Assembly (NCBI GenBank): GCA_016717265.1
Contig: JADKFX010000001.1
Coordinates: 434,001 to 498,000, forward strand
Direction of reading: 5' to 3'
Source of the DNA: Saprospiraceae bacterium
Lineage (GTDB): Bacteria > Bacteroidota > Bacteroidia > Chitinophagales > Saprospiraceae
Length of the DNA stretch: 64,000 nt
Part shown: positions 47,061 to 56,274 of the stretch, piece after piece
Position numbering within the stretch: position 1 is the first letter of the stretch
How the letters are laid out: every line of letters starts with the position of its first letter
Notes under the pieces: generated by a model
What the model was told of the DNA's origin: nothing
The model's input: only the letters and a program-made list of their open reading frames with translations
Database searches by the model: none
Translations under genes and position numbers: made by a program

Positions 47061-49082
47061 ATGAAATTAAAATTTGTACTATTCAGTCTTTGCTTCTCTT
47101 ATATGACGGCTATTTTAGCTTCGAGTCATAGAGAAGCACCCCTTATTGCAAACGATCCATTGGCCGACAATGTTGATTTGTATGCTTTTAGAAGTCCCGA
47201 TAATCCGGGAATGATTACCTTAATTGCGACGTATGTCCCTTTACAACTTCCACATGGAGGGCCAAATTATTACAGTTTTGGCGAAAACATACGCTATGAA
47301 GTCCATGTGGATAATGATGCCTCCAAACCTGGGGATGAGATTACTTACCGCTTCACTTTTAAACAGGTGAATGAAGACCCGACTACGTTTTTCAATATTC
47401 GTCTTGGAAAACAAAACTTAAAAACGACCTATACTCTTGAACGGAGTATTGATGGCGGACAAACCTTTGCTGTTATTGTTACAAATGGCATCGTGCCTCC
47501 AACAAATATTGGGGCACGTTCTATTAATTCACCGGTTGGTTTAGGTACAACGTATGCAAGTTTAATGCAGGGCGCTGTTCAAAATACAGCTTCCGGAGAA
47601 CGGGTATTTTGTGGACCAACAGATGATCCATTTTTCGTGGACTTAGGCGGTGTATTTGATTTAGGAGATTTACCACGTCAAAATGGCAAAGCTCGCGATG
47701 GATTAGCGTGTTTAAATGTAAGTGCAATTTGTATTCAAATACCAATCGCAACCTTACTAAAAACAGGTGCTCCTGCAAATCCTAGAACGATTTTAGATCC
47801 TGATTATGTAATTGGTGTTTGGGCTTCGTCAAGCAGAAAAGCAATCAGAACGTTGACTCCTGGTGGAGAAGAACATGCAGGAAATTGGGTTCAGGTTTCC
47901 AGATTGGGAATGCCATTAACAAATGAAGCTGTTATTCCAATTGGTTACAAAGATTATTGGAATGGTTTAACACCTTATCAGGAGCTTGCAGATACTTTAT
48001 TAGATAATTTCTTTTACAATCCAGAATTAGCATTGTATATGGATGATGCATTATTTGGTGGAGCTGTACCTGGTTTTTCAAAACTTAGAATTCAAAGAAA
48101 TTCATTACAAGCCTTTGACTTTGGTTATGGAAAAGATGGTTTATTTGGTTTAAAAGGAAACGCAGCTTTGACCGGTACCGCCTTAGATGATGCTATCTTT
48201 GGTACTTTGCTATTACCTGGAAAAGGAAAAGCGCGGTCTGTTGATTTATGGCCAACTTTTCACACAGGAGTACCAAACTTTAAACCGTATCAATTAGCTA
48301 CCGGTAAAAACGGTAACCCATTAGCAGAAGGAAAGCCATTCATTCATAATTTCCTTCCTAATGGAGGAGATATGTTGCGATTGAATATGGCCGTTCCGGT
48401 AACCCCAAGAAATGATGCTGCATTTAGCACTTTAGGATTAATTCAAGCATGTGTTCTTGGATTAACAGATCCCAAATATGCAAATACAAATATCGAATTT
48501 ATTCCAAATATGGATGGCTTTCCAAATGGAAGACGTCTCGAAGATGATGTAACCCGTATAGAATTACAAGCTGTTTCTGGTGCTGTCTTAGCGGCTATAG
48601 GTTTATGGTATGATGACTATACCGCTGGAAGTCCAAATCCTGTTACTCCAAATTTACTTGGAGTGCTTACCTATTCAACTGGTGTTGAAAAAAATGATGT
48701 GGCGTTCAGATCTGATTTTCCGAACCTGGCAATGCCCTGGTCTGGTGATGGCGAATGTGGTGGCAAAGTAGTAACCGCAGTTCAAAATCCTGGTGGTGGT
48801 ATTATAGGATTGGAAGGTCCTAAAGTTTCATTAGCAAACTTCCCAAATCCAGTTGCAGATTATACAACCATTAAATTGAATACACAATTTGATGGAAGAG
48901 TAAAAGTGGATCTTCGGAATGCAGAAGGAAAAACAATTCAAACTTTAAGTCAAAATACTTTTGAAAAAGGTTTACATGAATTTACGGTGGATTTAAGCAA
49001 AATTAATGCAGGTATTTATTTTGCAACGGTTATCAGTGAAAAAGGCGGTATCCTTGGAAATACGAAATTGATAAAAATTTAA
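47061..49082 (+). CDS. DUF4331 secreted protein with T9SS type A sorting domain
   Basis: 673 residues. Signal peptide 1-20, then the DUF4331 signature right after cleavage (SSHREAPLIANDPLADNVDLYAFRSP) and the typical motifs YYSFGENIRYEVHVDNDA, LPNGGDMLRLNM and GFPNGRRLEDDVTRIEL. The C-terminus (LANFPNPVADYTTIKL...INAGIYFATVIS) is a type A sorting domain. DUF4331 has no known reaction; Asp/His/Asn-rich loops suggest a metal or ligand site (inference). It is the first gene of a set with a TPR lipoprotein and a TonB receptor, though a strong terminator lies just after it. Divergent from the ECF sigma/anti-sigma pair. Confidence 0.9.
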   Translation: MKLKFVLFSLCFSYMTAILASSHREAPLIANDPLADNVDLYAFRSPDNPGMITLIATYVPLQLPHGGPNYYSFGENIRYEVHVDNDASKPGDEITYRFTFKQVNEDPTTFFNIRLGKQNLKTTYTLERSIDGGQTFAVIVTNGIVPPTNIGARSINSPVGLGTTYASLMQGAVQNTASGERVFCGPTDDPFFVDLGGVFDLGDLPRQNGKARDGLACLNVSAICIQIPIATLLKTGAPANPRTILDPDYVIGVWASSSRKAIRTLTPGGEEHAGNWVQVSRLGMPLTNEAVIPIGYKDYWNGLTPYQELADTLLDNFFYNPELALYMDDALFGGAVPGFSKLRIQRNSLQAFDFGYGKDGLFGLKGNAALTGTALDDAIFGTLLLPGKGKARSVDLWPTFHTGVPNFKPYQLATGKNGNPLAEGKPFIHNFLPNGGDMLRLNMAVPVTPRNDAAFSTLGLIQACVLGLTDPKYANTNIEFIPNMDGFPNGRRLEDDVTRIELQAVSGAVLAAIGLWYDDYTAGSPNPVTPNLLGVLTYSTGVEKNDVAFRSDFPNLAMPWSGDGECGGKVVTAVQNPGGGIIGLEGPKVSLANFPNPVADYTTIKLNTQFDGRVKVDLRNAEGKTIQTLSQNTFEKGLHEFTVDLSKINAGIYFATVISEKGGILGNTKLIKI

Positions 49083-49094
49083 ATTGCATTTTTG

Positions 49095-49142
49095 AAATAA
49101 GTCCTTATAAAATTTCAAAATAAATAAGGACTTATTTTTTTT
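49095..49142 (+). terminator. Strong intrinsic terminator after the DUF4331 gene
   Basis: AAATAAGTCCTTAT (49095-49108) pairs perfectly with ATAAGGACTTATTT (49124-49137) with a 15-nt loop, and is followed by a T-tract. It should attenuate or end transcription before the TPR gene, giving more DUF4331 than TPR/TonB transcript. Confidence 0.85.
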
Positions 49143-49179
49143 AAAAAAATTAGTTTACAAATCCATTCAAATTTAAAAC

Positions 49180-50385
49180 ATGAAACTATTCCTCTACATT
49201 TCACTTTTATTTTGCACTCTGTTTGCATGTACAGATCAAGCTAAAGTAAGCTTTGAAACACCTGCACTTTTAGAACGCTCAGAAAAAATCCAGTATTTTA
49301 ATGAATGGTCTGAAATAAGAACAAAGTATGCAGATCTCAAGCATATATTAACAAAAGATGCATCAAAAATTGATGCGCTTATTCAATTAACAAATCTATT
49401 TATTGCAGAAGCAAGAGTTACAGGTGAACATGGACATTATTACCCTGCTGCAATGACCACTATTACACAAGCCCTAAATCAAAAAAATATAAGTAAAGAC
49501 CAAAAATTTATGGCCCTAAGTGCAAAAGCAAGTATTGAATTATCCTTACATAATTTCAAAGAAGGCTTGAAAATTGCACAGGAAGCAATTACTTTAAATC
49601 CTTATAATGCACAAATTTATGGAGCCTTGGTAGATGCATATGTTGAACTTGGACAATATGATAAAGCCATAGAAACAGTAGATAAAATGGTTTCCATTCG
49701 ACCGGATTTAAGATCTTATTCCAGGGTTTCTTATTTAAGAGAAATCTATGGACTGCCGGATGAGTCTATAAAAGCAATGCAAATGGCAGTAGAAGCTGGA
49801 AGTCCGGGTAGTGAAGAAAAATCCTGGGCTGCACTACAATTAGCCCAATTATGTCTACGGTATGATAAAGTAAAAGAAGCGGAATCCATATTAGTACAAT
49901 TATTATCTGAACGTCCGGATTATCCATTTGGAAAAGCAGCTTTGGCAGATGTATATTTAAAACAAAACAAGATTGCAGAAGCTGAAAAAGAATTAAAAGA
50001 AGCATGTTTAATTATTCCAGAAGTTGGATTTTATGTTCAATTGGCAGAAATCTATAAAAAAGAAGAAAGAAAAAATGAATTTGATGAAAAAATAAAAGAA
50101 ATTATGGAAATGCTTGAAGATGATATGAAACATGGACATAATATGAGTTTAGAATATGCAGCAATCTATACAGATCTATTAGAGAATCCGGATAAAGCAT
50201 TAGAATATATTCAACAAGATCAAACGCTGCGCCCTGACAATATAGACATCAATCGTAGATTAGCAAAAATATATATGCTTAAAAAAGACAAGTTAAAAGC
50301 ACAGGAATTTATTCAAAAAGCAGAAAAAACAAATTCAAAACATCCGGAATTAAAAATATTACAAACAGCATTAGCAAGCATGTAA
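49180..50385 (+). CDS. TPR-repeat lipoprotein
   Basis: 401 residues. Lipoprotein signal (MKLFLYISLLFCTLFAC, Cys17). The mature protein is built from TPR units (ALVDAYVELGQYDKAIETVDKMVSIRPD; AALADVYLKQNKIAEAEKELKEACLI; RRLAKIYMLKKDKLKAQEFIQKAE). A His-containing stretch EHGHYYPAAM lies at ~87-96. It probably acts in the periplasm or on the outer membrane inner leaflet as a scaffold for the TonB receptor or DUF4331 protein. It lies 98 bp after the DUF4331 gene, beyond a terminator, and 149 bp before the receptor gene. Confidence 0.87.
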   Translation: MKLFLYISLLFCTLFACTDQAKVSFETPALLERSEKIQYFNEWSEIRTKYADLKHILTKDASKIDALIQLTNLFIAEARVTGEHGHYYPAAMTTITQALNQKNISKDQKFMALSAKASIELSLHNFKEGLKIAQEAITLNPYNAQIYGALVDAYVELGQYDKAIETVDKMVSIRPDLRSYSRVSYLREIYGLPDESIKAMQMAVEAGSPGSEEKSWAALQLAQLCLRYDKVKEAESILVQLLSERPDYPFGKAALADVYLKQNKIAEAEKELKEACLIIPEVGFYVQLAEIYKKEERKNEFDEKIKEIMEMLEDDMKHGHNMSLEYAAIYTDLLENPDKALEYIQQDQTLRPDNIDINRRLAKIYMLKKDKLKAQEFIQKAEKTNSKHPELKILQTALASM

Positions 50386-50534
50386 CTGAATTTGAAGTCA
50401 GTATTTTCATATTTTTATTTGAATAAAAATAAATTTCAAAATCAACTTTGGGTTTTTCAAATATAAAGTGAAAATTAGATTCCCTAAATTTAATGTAAAG
50501 CATTCTGATTACGAATAAATTTAAATATTAAAAA

Positions 50535-52742
50535 ATGAAAAGAACTTTACTTTATTTAATTGTAGTATTTTGTATTGGTTCTGGAAATTCCCAAATCAAA
50601 GGTCATGTTTTTGATCTCAACAATAAGCCCCTACAAGATATTGTAGTTCTAAATAAACAAACCAACGAACATACGCATTCAGATGCAAATGGATACTTTA
50701 AATGTTTGAAAAATAATCCTGGAGATACACTGCAATTTTCATTTCTCGGTTATAAATCTGTAGTTCATTGGATTGTTGAATCGGATTTTAAAATAAATTT
50801 AAAAATTCAAATGGAAGAAAGCTCACTTCTATTGGACCAGGTAAATATTACAGAGCCCTTGCATTATAATTTACAAAAAATTGATATGATTTTGCAACCT
50901 GTCCAAAATAGTCAGGAAATGCTGCGACTGGTTCCAGGTCTATTTATAGCACAACATGCAGGAGGAGGTAAAGCAGAACAATTATTTTTACGTGGATTTG
51001 ATATTGACCATGGAACTGATATTGGTATAACAGTAGATCACTTGATTCCTGTAAACATGGTTTCACATGCGCATGGTCAAGGCTATGCAGATCTTCATTT
51101 TGTAATTCCTGAATCCGTCAGAAGTATTGATTTTGAAAAAGGAAGTTATAATGCTTCAAAAGGGAATTTTGCTACGGCAGGCTCTGTGGATTTCCAATTA
51201 AAGGAACGAATAGCGAATAATTCTTTGATTTTTGAAACCGGAAAATTTCAAAGTCATCGATTGGTTGGACTGATTAAATTATTGGAGAACGAAAAAAGCA
51301 ATGCTTACATAGCTTCTGAGTACATAAGTACAGATGGCTATTTTGAAGCTCCACAAGATTTTAAGAAATTCAATACTTTATTGAAATATAATTTTCAACT
51401 GAATGAAAATTCTAAAATAAAATTAACTGGAAGCTATTTTACAAGCTCCTGGAATGCCTCCGGTCAAATCCCGGTAAGAGCAGTAGAATCCGGATTCATT
51501 GGCCGATTTGGTGCTATTGATCCAAATGAAGGAGGAGAAACAAACAGGTTTAATTTTATGGCTCAGTACCTACTTTCTACGAAGTCACATCAGGCTTTAA
51601 AATTAAGTGCATATTTTTCCAATTATAACTTTGAATTATATTCCAATTTTACATTTTTCCATAATGACTCTGTGAATGGAGATCAAATTAAACAAAAAGA
51701 ACAACGAAACATCTATGGTTTCGAAGCAAATTATACGGATCATCTAGGGAATATCGAATTCAACACAGCCTTAGGTAGCAGAATCGATGAAACTAAAGAT
51801 AGTGAATTATCCCATACCAAAGACAGATCTCAAGTATTGAATAGACTAGCCCTAGGCGATCTGAATGAACACAACTTATATCTGTATTTGAAATTAAATT
51901 GGCTCTTTAATAAATTAGAATTCCAGGTACAAGGAAGGGCAGATTTATTTAAAGTTTCATATTCAGATAAACTACTAAATCCAAATAGTAAAAGTAGCGA
52001 TTGGGATTTCAAAATTTCTCCTAAGTTAAATGTTTATTATAATCTAAATAACTCTATGCAGTTGTTTGTGAAATCGGGATTGGGATTTCATTCTAATGAC
52101 ACGAGACTTTTGAGGGAATCACAAGAAAAAGGAATTCTAACTCGTAGTTTCAATGTAGACTTAGGCACGCAAATTAAACTTGGCAATTCTGCTTTATTGC
52201 ATGGAGCGTTATGGCTTATTAAAATGGAGGATGAATTAGTGTATGTTGGCGATGAGGCTGTAGTAGAATCGAGCGGAGAAACGGTACGAAAAGGAATTGA
52301 AGCAGGTATTAGATGGCAACCCATTTCTTGGTTTAGCTTAAACTTTGAAACTTCCTGCACAATTGCTAAAAGTGCAGATGAACCTGAAACTTTAAATTAT
52401 ATTCCATTGGCTTCAAAATGGACAACCATGGGAAGTTTGAATTTTAAAAATATACGAAACTTTTCTGCCTCCCTAAGATACCGTCAATTAGGCGATCGCC
52501 CGGCAAATGAAGACTATAGTATTACAGCAAAAGGTTATCAATTATTAGACGGAAATATAAATTATAAATATAAAAATATAAATTTTGGGTTTGTAGTTGA
52601 AAATATTTTTAATACAAAATGGAATGAAGCACAATTTGCTACCTTGTCCAGATTAAAAACCGAAACAGAATCTACTGAAGAAATCCATTTCACTCCGGGT
52701 ACTCCGATTCATTATCGATTTAAAATACAAATCGATTTTTAA
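50535..52742 (+). CDS. TonB-dependent outer-membrane receptor
   Basis: 735 residues. Signal peptide 1-19, CarboxypepD-regulatory-like domain (~20-100, IKGHVFDLNNKPLQDIVVL...LQFSFLGYKSV), plug (~115-220, LRLVPGLFIAQHAGGGKAEQLFLRGFD) and a beta-barrel to the C-terminus (FTPGTPIHYRFKIQIDF). The plug loop F-D-I-D-H-G-T-D-I...SHAHGQGYADLHF is rich in His and Asp and is a hallmark of one receptor subfamily; a metal-containing substrate is a possible reading. It is the third gene downstream of the sigma-controlled DUF4331 locus. Confidence 0.92.
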   Translation: MKRTLLYLIVVFCIGSGNSQIKGHVFDLNNKPLQDIVVLNKQTNEHTHSDANGYFKCLKNNPGDTLQFSFLGYKSVVHWIVESDFKINLKIQMEESSLLLDQVNITEPLHYNLQKIDMILQPVQNSQEMLRLVPGLFIAQHAGGGKAEQLFLRGFDIDHGTDIGITVDHLIPVNMVSHAHGQGYADLHFVIPESVRSIDFEKGSYNASKGNFATAGSVDFQLKERIANNSLIFETGKFQSHRLVGLIKLLENEKSNAYIASEYISTDGYFEAPQDFKKFNTLLKYNFQLNENSKIKLTGSYFTSSWNASGQIPVRAVESGFIGRFGAIDPNEGGETNRFNFMAQYLLSTKSHQALKLSAYFSNYNFELYSNFTFFHNDSVNGDQIKQKEQRNIYGFEANYTDHLGNIEFNTALGSRIDETKDSELSHTKDRSQVLNRLALGDLNEHNLYLYLKLNWLFNKLEFQVQGRADLFKVSYSDKLLNPNSKSSDWDFKISPKLNVYYNLNNSMQLFVKSGLGFHSNDTRLLRESQEKGILTRSFNVDLGTQIKLGNSALLHGALWLIKMEDELVYVGDEAVVESSGETVRKGIEAGIRWQPISWFSLNFETSCTIAKSADEPETLNYIPLASKWTTMGSLNFKNIRNFSASLRYRQLGDRPANEDYSITAKGYQLLDGNINYKYKNINFGFVVENIFNTKWNEAQFATLSRLKTETESTEEIHFTPGTPIHYRFKIQIDF

Positions 52743-53093
52743 GTTAAATTAGTGTAAACTGTAAATAGAATTGCAAAAATATTTTGTAATGTTTTCAACA
52801 TAATTCACTATTTACTAATGTGTAAGCAGGTTAAACTGTGCAAATAAGCTAATTTTTAAGTCAGATTCTTGTATCATGTTGATAAAAGACCGCTTTTCAT
52901 TAAGATGAACTTATCCGCTTTATCCTTTGTTTTAAATGGGTAAAGGAATTAAGAGATAAATTTTTATTTTTGCTTTAATATCATCTATATTAAGCTGATT
53001 ATAAAGCCTTTATAAATTTTTCTGAAAGTTTATTTTTCTTAAATTGCGATGCGAATATGCGTATATTTGCACGCTTAAAATGGAATCTAAAGA
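52743..53093. other. Gap before the desaturase gene
   Basis: 350 bp. It contains an imperfect A/T-rich inverted repeat near 52772-52792 that may end the TonB transcript, and the desaturase -7 element at its right end. No gene was found. Confidence 0.4.
53062..53069 (+). promoter_or_regulatory. -7 promoter element for the desaturase gene
   Basis: TATATTTG is an exact TAnnTTTG, 24 bp before the ATG at 53094. No clear TTTG lies at the expected -33 distance. Confidence 0.5.
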
Positions 53094-54137
53094 ATGAAAG
53101 CTGAAGTACAAGAATTTACAACCAACGTTAAATTAGCTCTTAAATCAATAAAGCCTTATCAAAAAACAGACACTAAAAAAGCTGTTTTTCAAATTATCAA
53201 TTCCGTAGGGTCCTTTTTACTGATCTGGGTTGCAATTTATTTTATTTGGGATTATAGTTTTCTTTTAGCAGTTTTACTTGCTATTTTAAATGCACTCTTT
53301 TTAGTGCGTATTTTTATTATACAACATGATTGCGGTCACAATTCTTTTGTAGAATCCAGTGGTTGGAGAAAAATTATCGGATATTCTTGCAGTATGTTAA
53401 GTTCCGTACCTTATTTTTATTGGGCAAAATCACATCATTTTCACCATATGAATAATGGAATGCTTGAGGTGCGTGATATTGGGGATATAGATACTTTGAC
53501 TGTTAAAGAATTTTCGCAATTAAGTAAATTTGGTAGGTTTAAATACAGAATTTATAGATCTCCAATAGTTATGTTTTTCTTTGGACCTTTATATTATATT
53601 TTTATACATAATCGTTTACCATTAGTAAATCTTGAAGAATTTAAAAAAGCAAAACCAGGATTATGGATAAATAATTTAATTTATATCATTGTAATTGTTG
53701 CTCTTTGTTTTGTCTTAGATTGGAAGCGATTTCTTACAATGCATGTTATTATTTTATCTGCTTTTGCAATTATCGCTATTTGGTTTTTTTATATACAACA
53801 TCAACATGAACATGGCTATAAACATTGGCGTGATAAATGGGAATTTATGTATGCTGCTGTGAAAGGAAGCAGCTATTATAAATTACCCGCTATTATGAAT
53901 TGGTTTACTGGAAATATAGCGATTCATCATATTCATCATTTAAATCCAGCAATACCGAATTATAATTTAAAAAAATGTGTAGATGCCATTCCCTGGTTCC
54001 AAAAATATACTACAGAAATAACATTTTGGCAAAGTCTAAAATTAGCTACACATAAACTTTGGGATGAAAGCCAGCAACGGATGATTACATTTAGAGAGTA
54101 TTACCAAATGGAAAAATTAGGACTTGTAAAAGTTTAA
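53094..54137 (+). CDS. Membrane fatty acid desaturase (omega-6/Delta12-like)
   Basis: 347 residues with four main membrane helices. The three His boxes of membrane di-iron desaturases are present: HDCGH (78-82), HHFHH (114-118), and HHIHH in NIAIHHIHHLNPAIPNY near 280. An extra HQHEHG lies near 237. The layout fits plant-type omega-6/Delta12 desaturases, which insert double bonds in acyl chains of membrane lipids. Electron donor and position specificity cannot be read. Unlinked by strand to the TIR/patatin operon, which runs toward it. Confidence 0.93.
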   Translation: MKAEVQEFTTNVKLALKSIKPYQKTDTKKAVFQIINSVGSFLLIWVAIYFIWDYSFLLAVLLAILNALFLVRIFIIQHDCGHNSFVESSGWRKIIGYSCSMLSSVPYFYWAKSHHFHHMNNGMLEVRDIGDIDTLTVKEFSQLSKFGRFKYRIYRSPIVMFFFGPLYYIFIHNRLPLVNLEEFKKAKPGLWINNLIYIIVIVALCFVLDWKRFLTMHVIILSAFAIIAIWFFYIQHQHEHGYKHWRDKWEFMYAAVKGSSYYKLPAIMNWFTGNIAIHHIHHLNPAIPNYNLKKCVDAIPWFQKYTTEITFWQSLKLATHKLWDESQQRMITFREYYQMEKLGLVKV

Positions 54138-54171
54138 TCAACAGCCTTTAATTTTATTGAATTATTTAATT

Positions 54172-54191
54172 ATAATTGCAAAAGCAATTAT
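54172..54191. terminator. Short hairpin between convergent genes
   Basis: ATAATTGC (54172-54179) and GCAATTAT (54184-54191) pair with a 4-nt AAAA loop, 35 bp after the desaturase stop and about 105 bp beyond the end of the TIR operon; moderate T-richness follows. Confidence 0.5.
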
Positions 54192-54296
54192 TAATAGCTT
54201 ATTTCCTTTATATTTTGCTTTATCCTTTTGGCTTTCTAAAAATAAATCATCAGAAGCAAGCCATTTATTAAAAGAAATTTTGAAATATCAGTTTAT

Positions 54297-54746
54297 TCAT
54301 TGTAACATAAAATCAACAACTTCCCTTATTTTTTTTGCAACCTCTGTTAATACTTCATCTTTATTTACGGCGCTATTAATTGGTTTTGCTCCAACTGGCA
54401 ACGCTTGAAGTTTTCTAAATGGCATACCACTCCAATCACATGCTCGGGCAATGATGGGGATTACCCGTGCTTCTCCTTTTTCATGGCGCTCCATGGCTGT
54501 CTTAAGTTCGTTTCTCCAAATATATTCTGAAGCAATGAAATCCACACTAACTAATAATAATATAATGTCTGCTTCTACCAGCTCTTTTTTAATAAGGGCA
54601 TCCCATTCATCACCTGCATGGATTTGTCGATCTTGCCACAAATTTATTTTTTCCGATCTTTTAAGTGTGATTAGAAATTTATCGAGGTCGTTTTTTATAG
54701 ACTCATCTTCATGAGCATAGGATATAAAAATATTTAATTTTGCCAT
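54297..54746 (-). CDS. Soluble TIR-domain protein (catalytic Glu present)
   Basis: 149 residues, a single TIR domain: FISYAHEDE at 7-15 (box 1), LWQDRQIHAGDEWD in the middle, then VSVDFIASEYIWRNELKTAMERH with Glu80 at the place of the NADase glutamate, and VIPIIARACDW. The C-terminal part (FRKLQALPVGAKPINSAVNKDEVLTEVAKKIR) is typical of bacterial TIR_2 proteins. Active bacterial TIRs cleave NAD+ or make cyclic ADP-ribose signals; that is the inferred role. It is the last gene of a four-gene operon (17 bp after the coiled-coil gene) with a patatin phospholipase at its head. Confidence 0.88.
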   Translation of the reverse strand: MAKLNIFISYAHEDESIKNDLDKFLITLKRSEKINLWQDRQIHAGDEWDALIKKELVEADIILLLVSVDFIASEYIWRNELKTAMERHEKGEARVIPIIARACDWSGMPFRKLQALPVGAKPINSAVNKDEVLTEVAKKIREVVDFMLQ

Positions 54747-54763
54747 GCTAAAATAATGAGGAT

Positions 54764-55597
54764 TTAAAACTTGCGGTCCTGCTTATGTAATTTATTCTGG
54801 TAACGAGGATTATTTAATATATCCTCAACAGATTTCTTAGTCGCTTTTCCAAGCCAGATCTCAATTTTTTTAGAAGCTCCCGGCAAATCAACAAGTAAGG
54901 GTTCTTGATACATTTCAATTTTTGCATTCAACAGGGTACGGTACATTTCATATGCCAGTTTCTGATCATTTTTATCAAAATACTTAATATAAGAATTGAA
55001 TGATTGATTTTCAATTTTCACATTTTCTGCAACGAATTTATCATACCAGTCGTTATCTTTCAATGCATAATAAGCCCTCTTTGCTTCTGCTTCAAAACCC
55101 GGCATATACTGTATAAAACATTTATACTGCCTTGCATATTTATCAATGTTTTGAACCTTTTCTTTTAAAATGTTTTCAGTGGCTGGCTTAATGACAATAT
55201 TAAGTCGTTTCTGCAATTCTATCGTTTGCTTTTGTAAAGAATCGTATTTGCTTTGAAGACTGTTTAATAAGCTAATAGACTCCTTTTTAATGGAATCTGA
55301 TTCCGTAGCAGAGGTACTTAATACTTTATTTGAATTCTCTAATGAGGTTTGCAAACTATCAAGCCTTTGTAATGCAGTATTAAGCTTTTCTACTAATAAC
55401 TTTTTTTCATCCAATTGTTGTTGCAATTCTTTTTCCTTTTTGCTCAATTGACTTCCTAAATAAACAATGGCTATACCGAGCAAACAAAAGCCTAGTATTA
55501 CAATAACTGTTAGAAGCTTTGATTTTTTCTCGTTTTCGAGCAATGTATCCAATACCTGAATACTTTGTTTCATAATTTCTTTTCGTTCAGCGCTCAT
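54764..55597 (-). CDS. Membrane-anchored coiled-coil protein of unknown function
   Basis: 277 residues. A cytoplasmic N-terminal segment (1-27), one membrane helix (~28-49, LLTVIVILGFCLLGIAIVYLG), and a long coiled coil (~50-135, heptads such as ELQQQLDEKKLLVEKLNTAL). A C-terminal globular, alpha-rich domain (~145-277, KYARQYKCFIQYMPGFEAEA, KKIEIWLGKATKKSVEDIL) follows that I do not recognise. Its ATG overlaps the membrane-TIR stop by 4 bp. It could be the sensor or the scaffold that brings the two TIR proteins together at the membrane. No enzyme motif seen. Confidence 0.8.
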   Translation of the reverse strand: MSAERKEIMKQSIQVLDTLLENEKKSKLLTVIVILGFCLLGIAIVYLGSQLSKKEKELQQQLDEKKLLVEKLNTALQRLDSLQTSLENSNKVLSTSATESDSIKKESISLLNSLQSKYDSLQKQTIELQKRLNIVIKPATENILKEKVQNIDKYARQYKCFIQYMPGFEAEAKRAYYALKDNDWYDKFVAENVKIENQSFNSYIKYFDKNDQKLAYEMYRTLLNAKIEMYQEPLLVDLPGASKKIEIWLGKATKKSVEDILNNPRYQNKLHKQDRKF

Positions 55598-56265
55598 ACA
55601 CCAGGATTTGAAGAATTTGATAATTTGGTAGGAAATAAAACACTGCGTAAGGATAATAAGGCTACTAATCCAAACATTAATAAACTTAAAATTGATAAGA
55701 ACAGATCCTCGATTCTAGTATAAAGATAATACGATGCCATGGCACCGATAATTAAGACCAAACTAGCGAGAATCCAGTAAAAACGATGACCTTGATCCGC
55801 AATTTTAATAGACTGCAACTCCGGAAATATAAAACATTTAATATCATCACCAATCTGCTTAAAAATGGTTTGTTTGTCGGGAAGTATTTTACTTAAATGC
55901 TCAACTGATTTATTATCATCTGGAATTGCGTCATGAGAATATTTATTCAGTATATCATCTGTTTTCCAATCACAGGCACGCAAAATAATGGGTATAATTT
56001 TTATATGCTCAGTATCGGCAATTTTCAACATGGACCGGCATTCCTCACTATTTAAATAATCAATACTAATCAGTGGAATGGTGATATCCGATAATTTTAA
56101 AAACTCAGCATTTTTCGTGATATCTCCGTTTTGTTTAAACAATTCTTGCTCATCATAAATCTCTATCCAACCTTTTCGTTTATATTGCAATAGATGGTTA
56201 TTTAAGTCTTTATAGAGACTATGGTCTTCGGCGGTATCAGAGTACGAAAAATAAATTTTTTTCAT
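55594..56265 (-). CDS. TIR-domain protein with C-terminal membrane anchor (catalytic Glu apparently lost)
   Basis: 223 residues. The TIR fold is seen in IYFSYSDTAED at 4-14, the middle region, ISIDYLNSEECRSMLKIADTEH and IIPIILRACDW; the last motif is shared with the soluble TIR protein. In the helix that carries the NADase glutamate, the equivalent position is Met79 (S-E-E-C-R-S-M-L) instead of Glu. Two membrane helices (~160-205) and a short tail follow. Lying 9 bp after the patatin gene and overlapping the coiled-coil gene, it is a tightly coupled operon member. It may be a non-catalytic TIR partner for assembly or sensing. Confidence 0.85.
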   Translation of the reverse strand: MKKIYFSYSDTAEDHSLYKDLNNHLLQYKRKGWIEIYDEQELFKQNGDITKNAEFLKLSDITIPLISIDYLNSEECRSMLKIADTEHIKIIPIILRACDWKTDDILNKYSHDAIPDDNKSVEHLSKILPDKQTIFKQIGDDIKCFIFPELQSIKIADQGHRFYWILASLVLIIGAMASYYLYTRIEDLFLSILSLLMFGLVALLSLRSVLFPTKLSNSSNPGV

Positions 56266-56274
56266 AACGTTGAT

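Noticed and set aside
54157..54408. 83-codon plus-strand open frame after the desaturase
   Set aside because: Its second half is antisense to the well-supported TIR gene and its content is AT-driven hydrophobic sequence.
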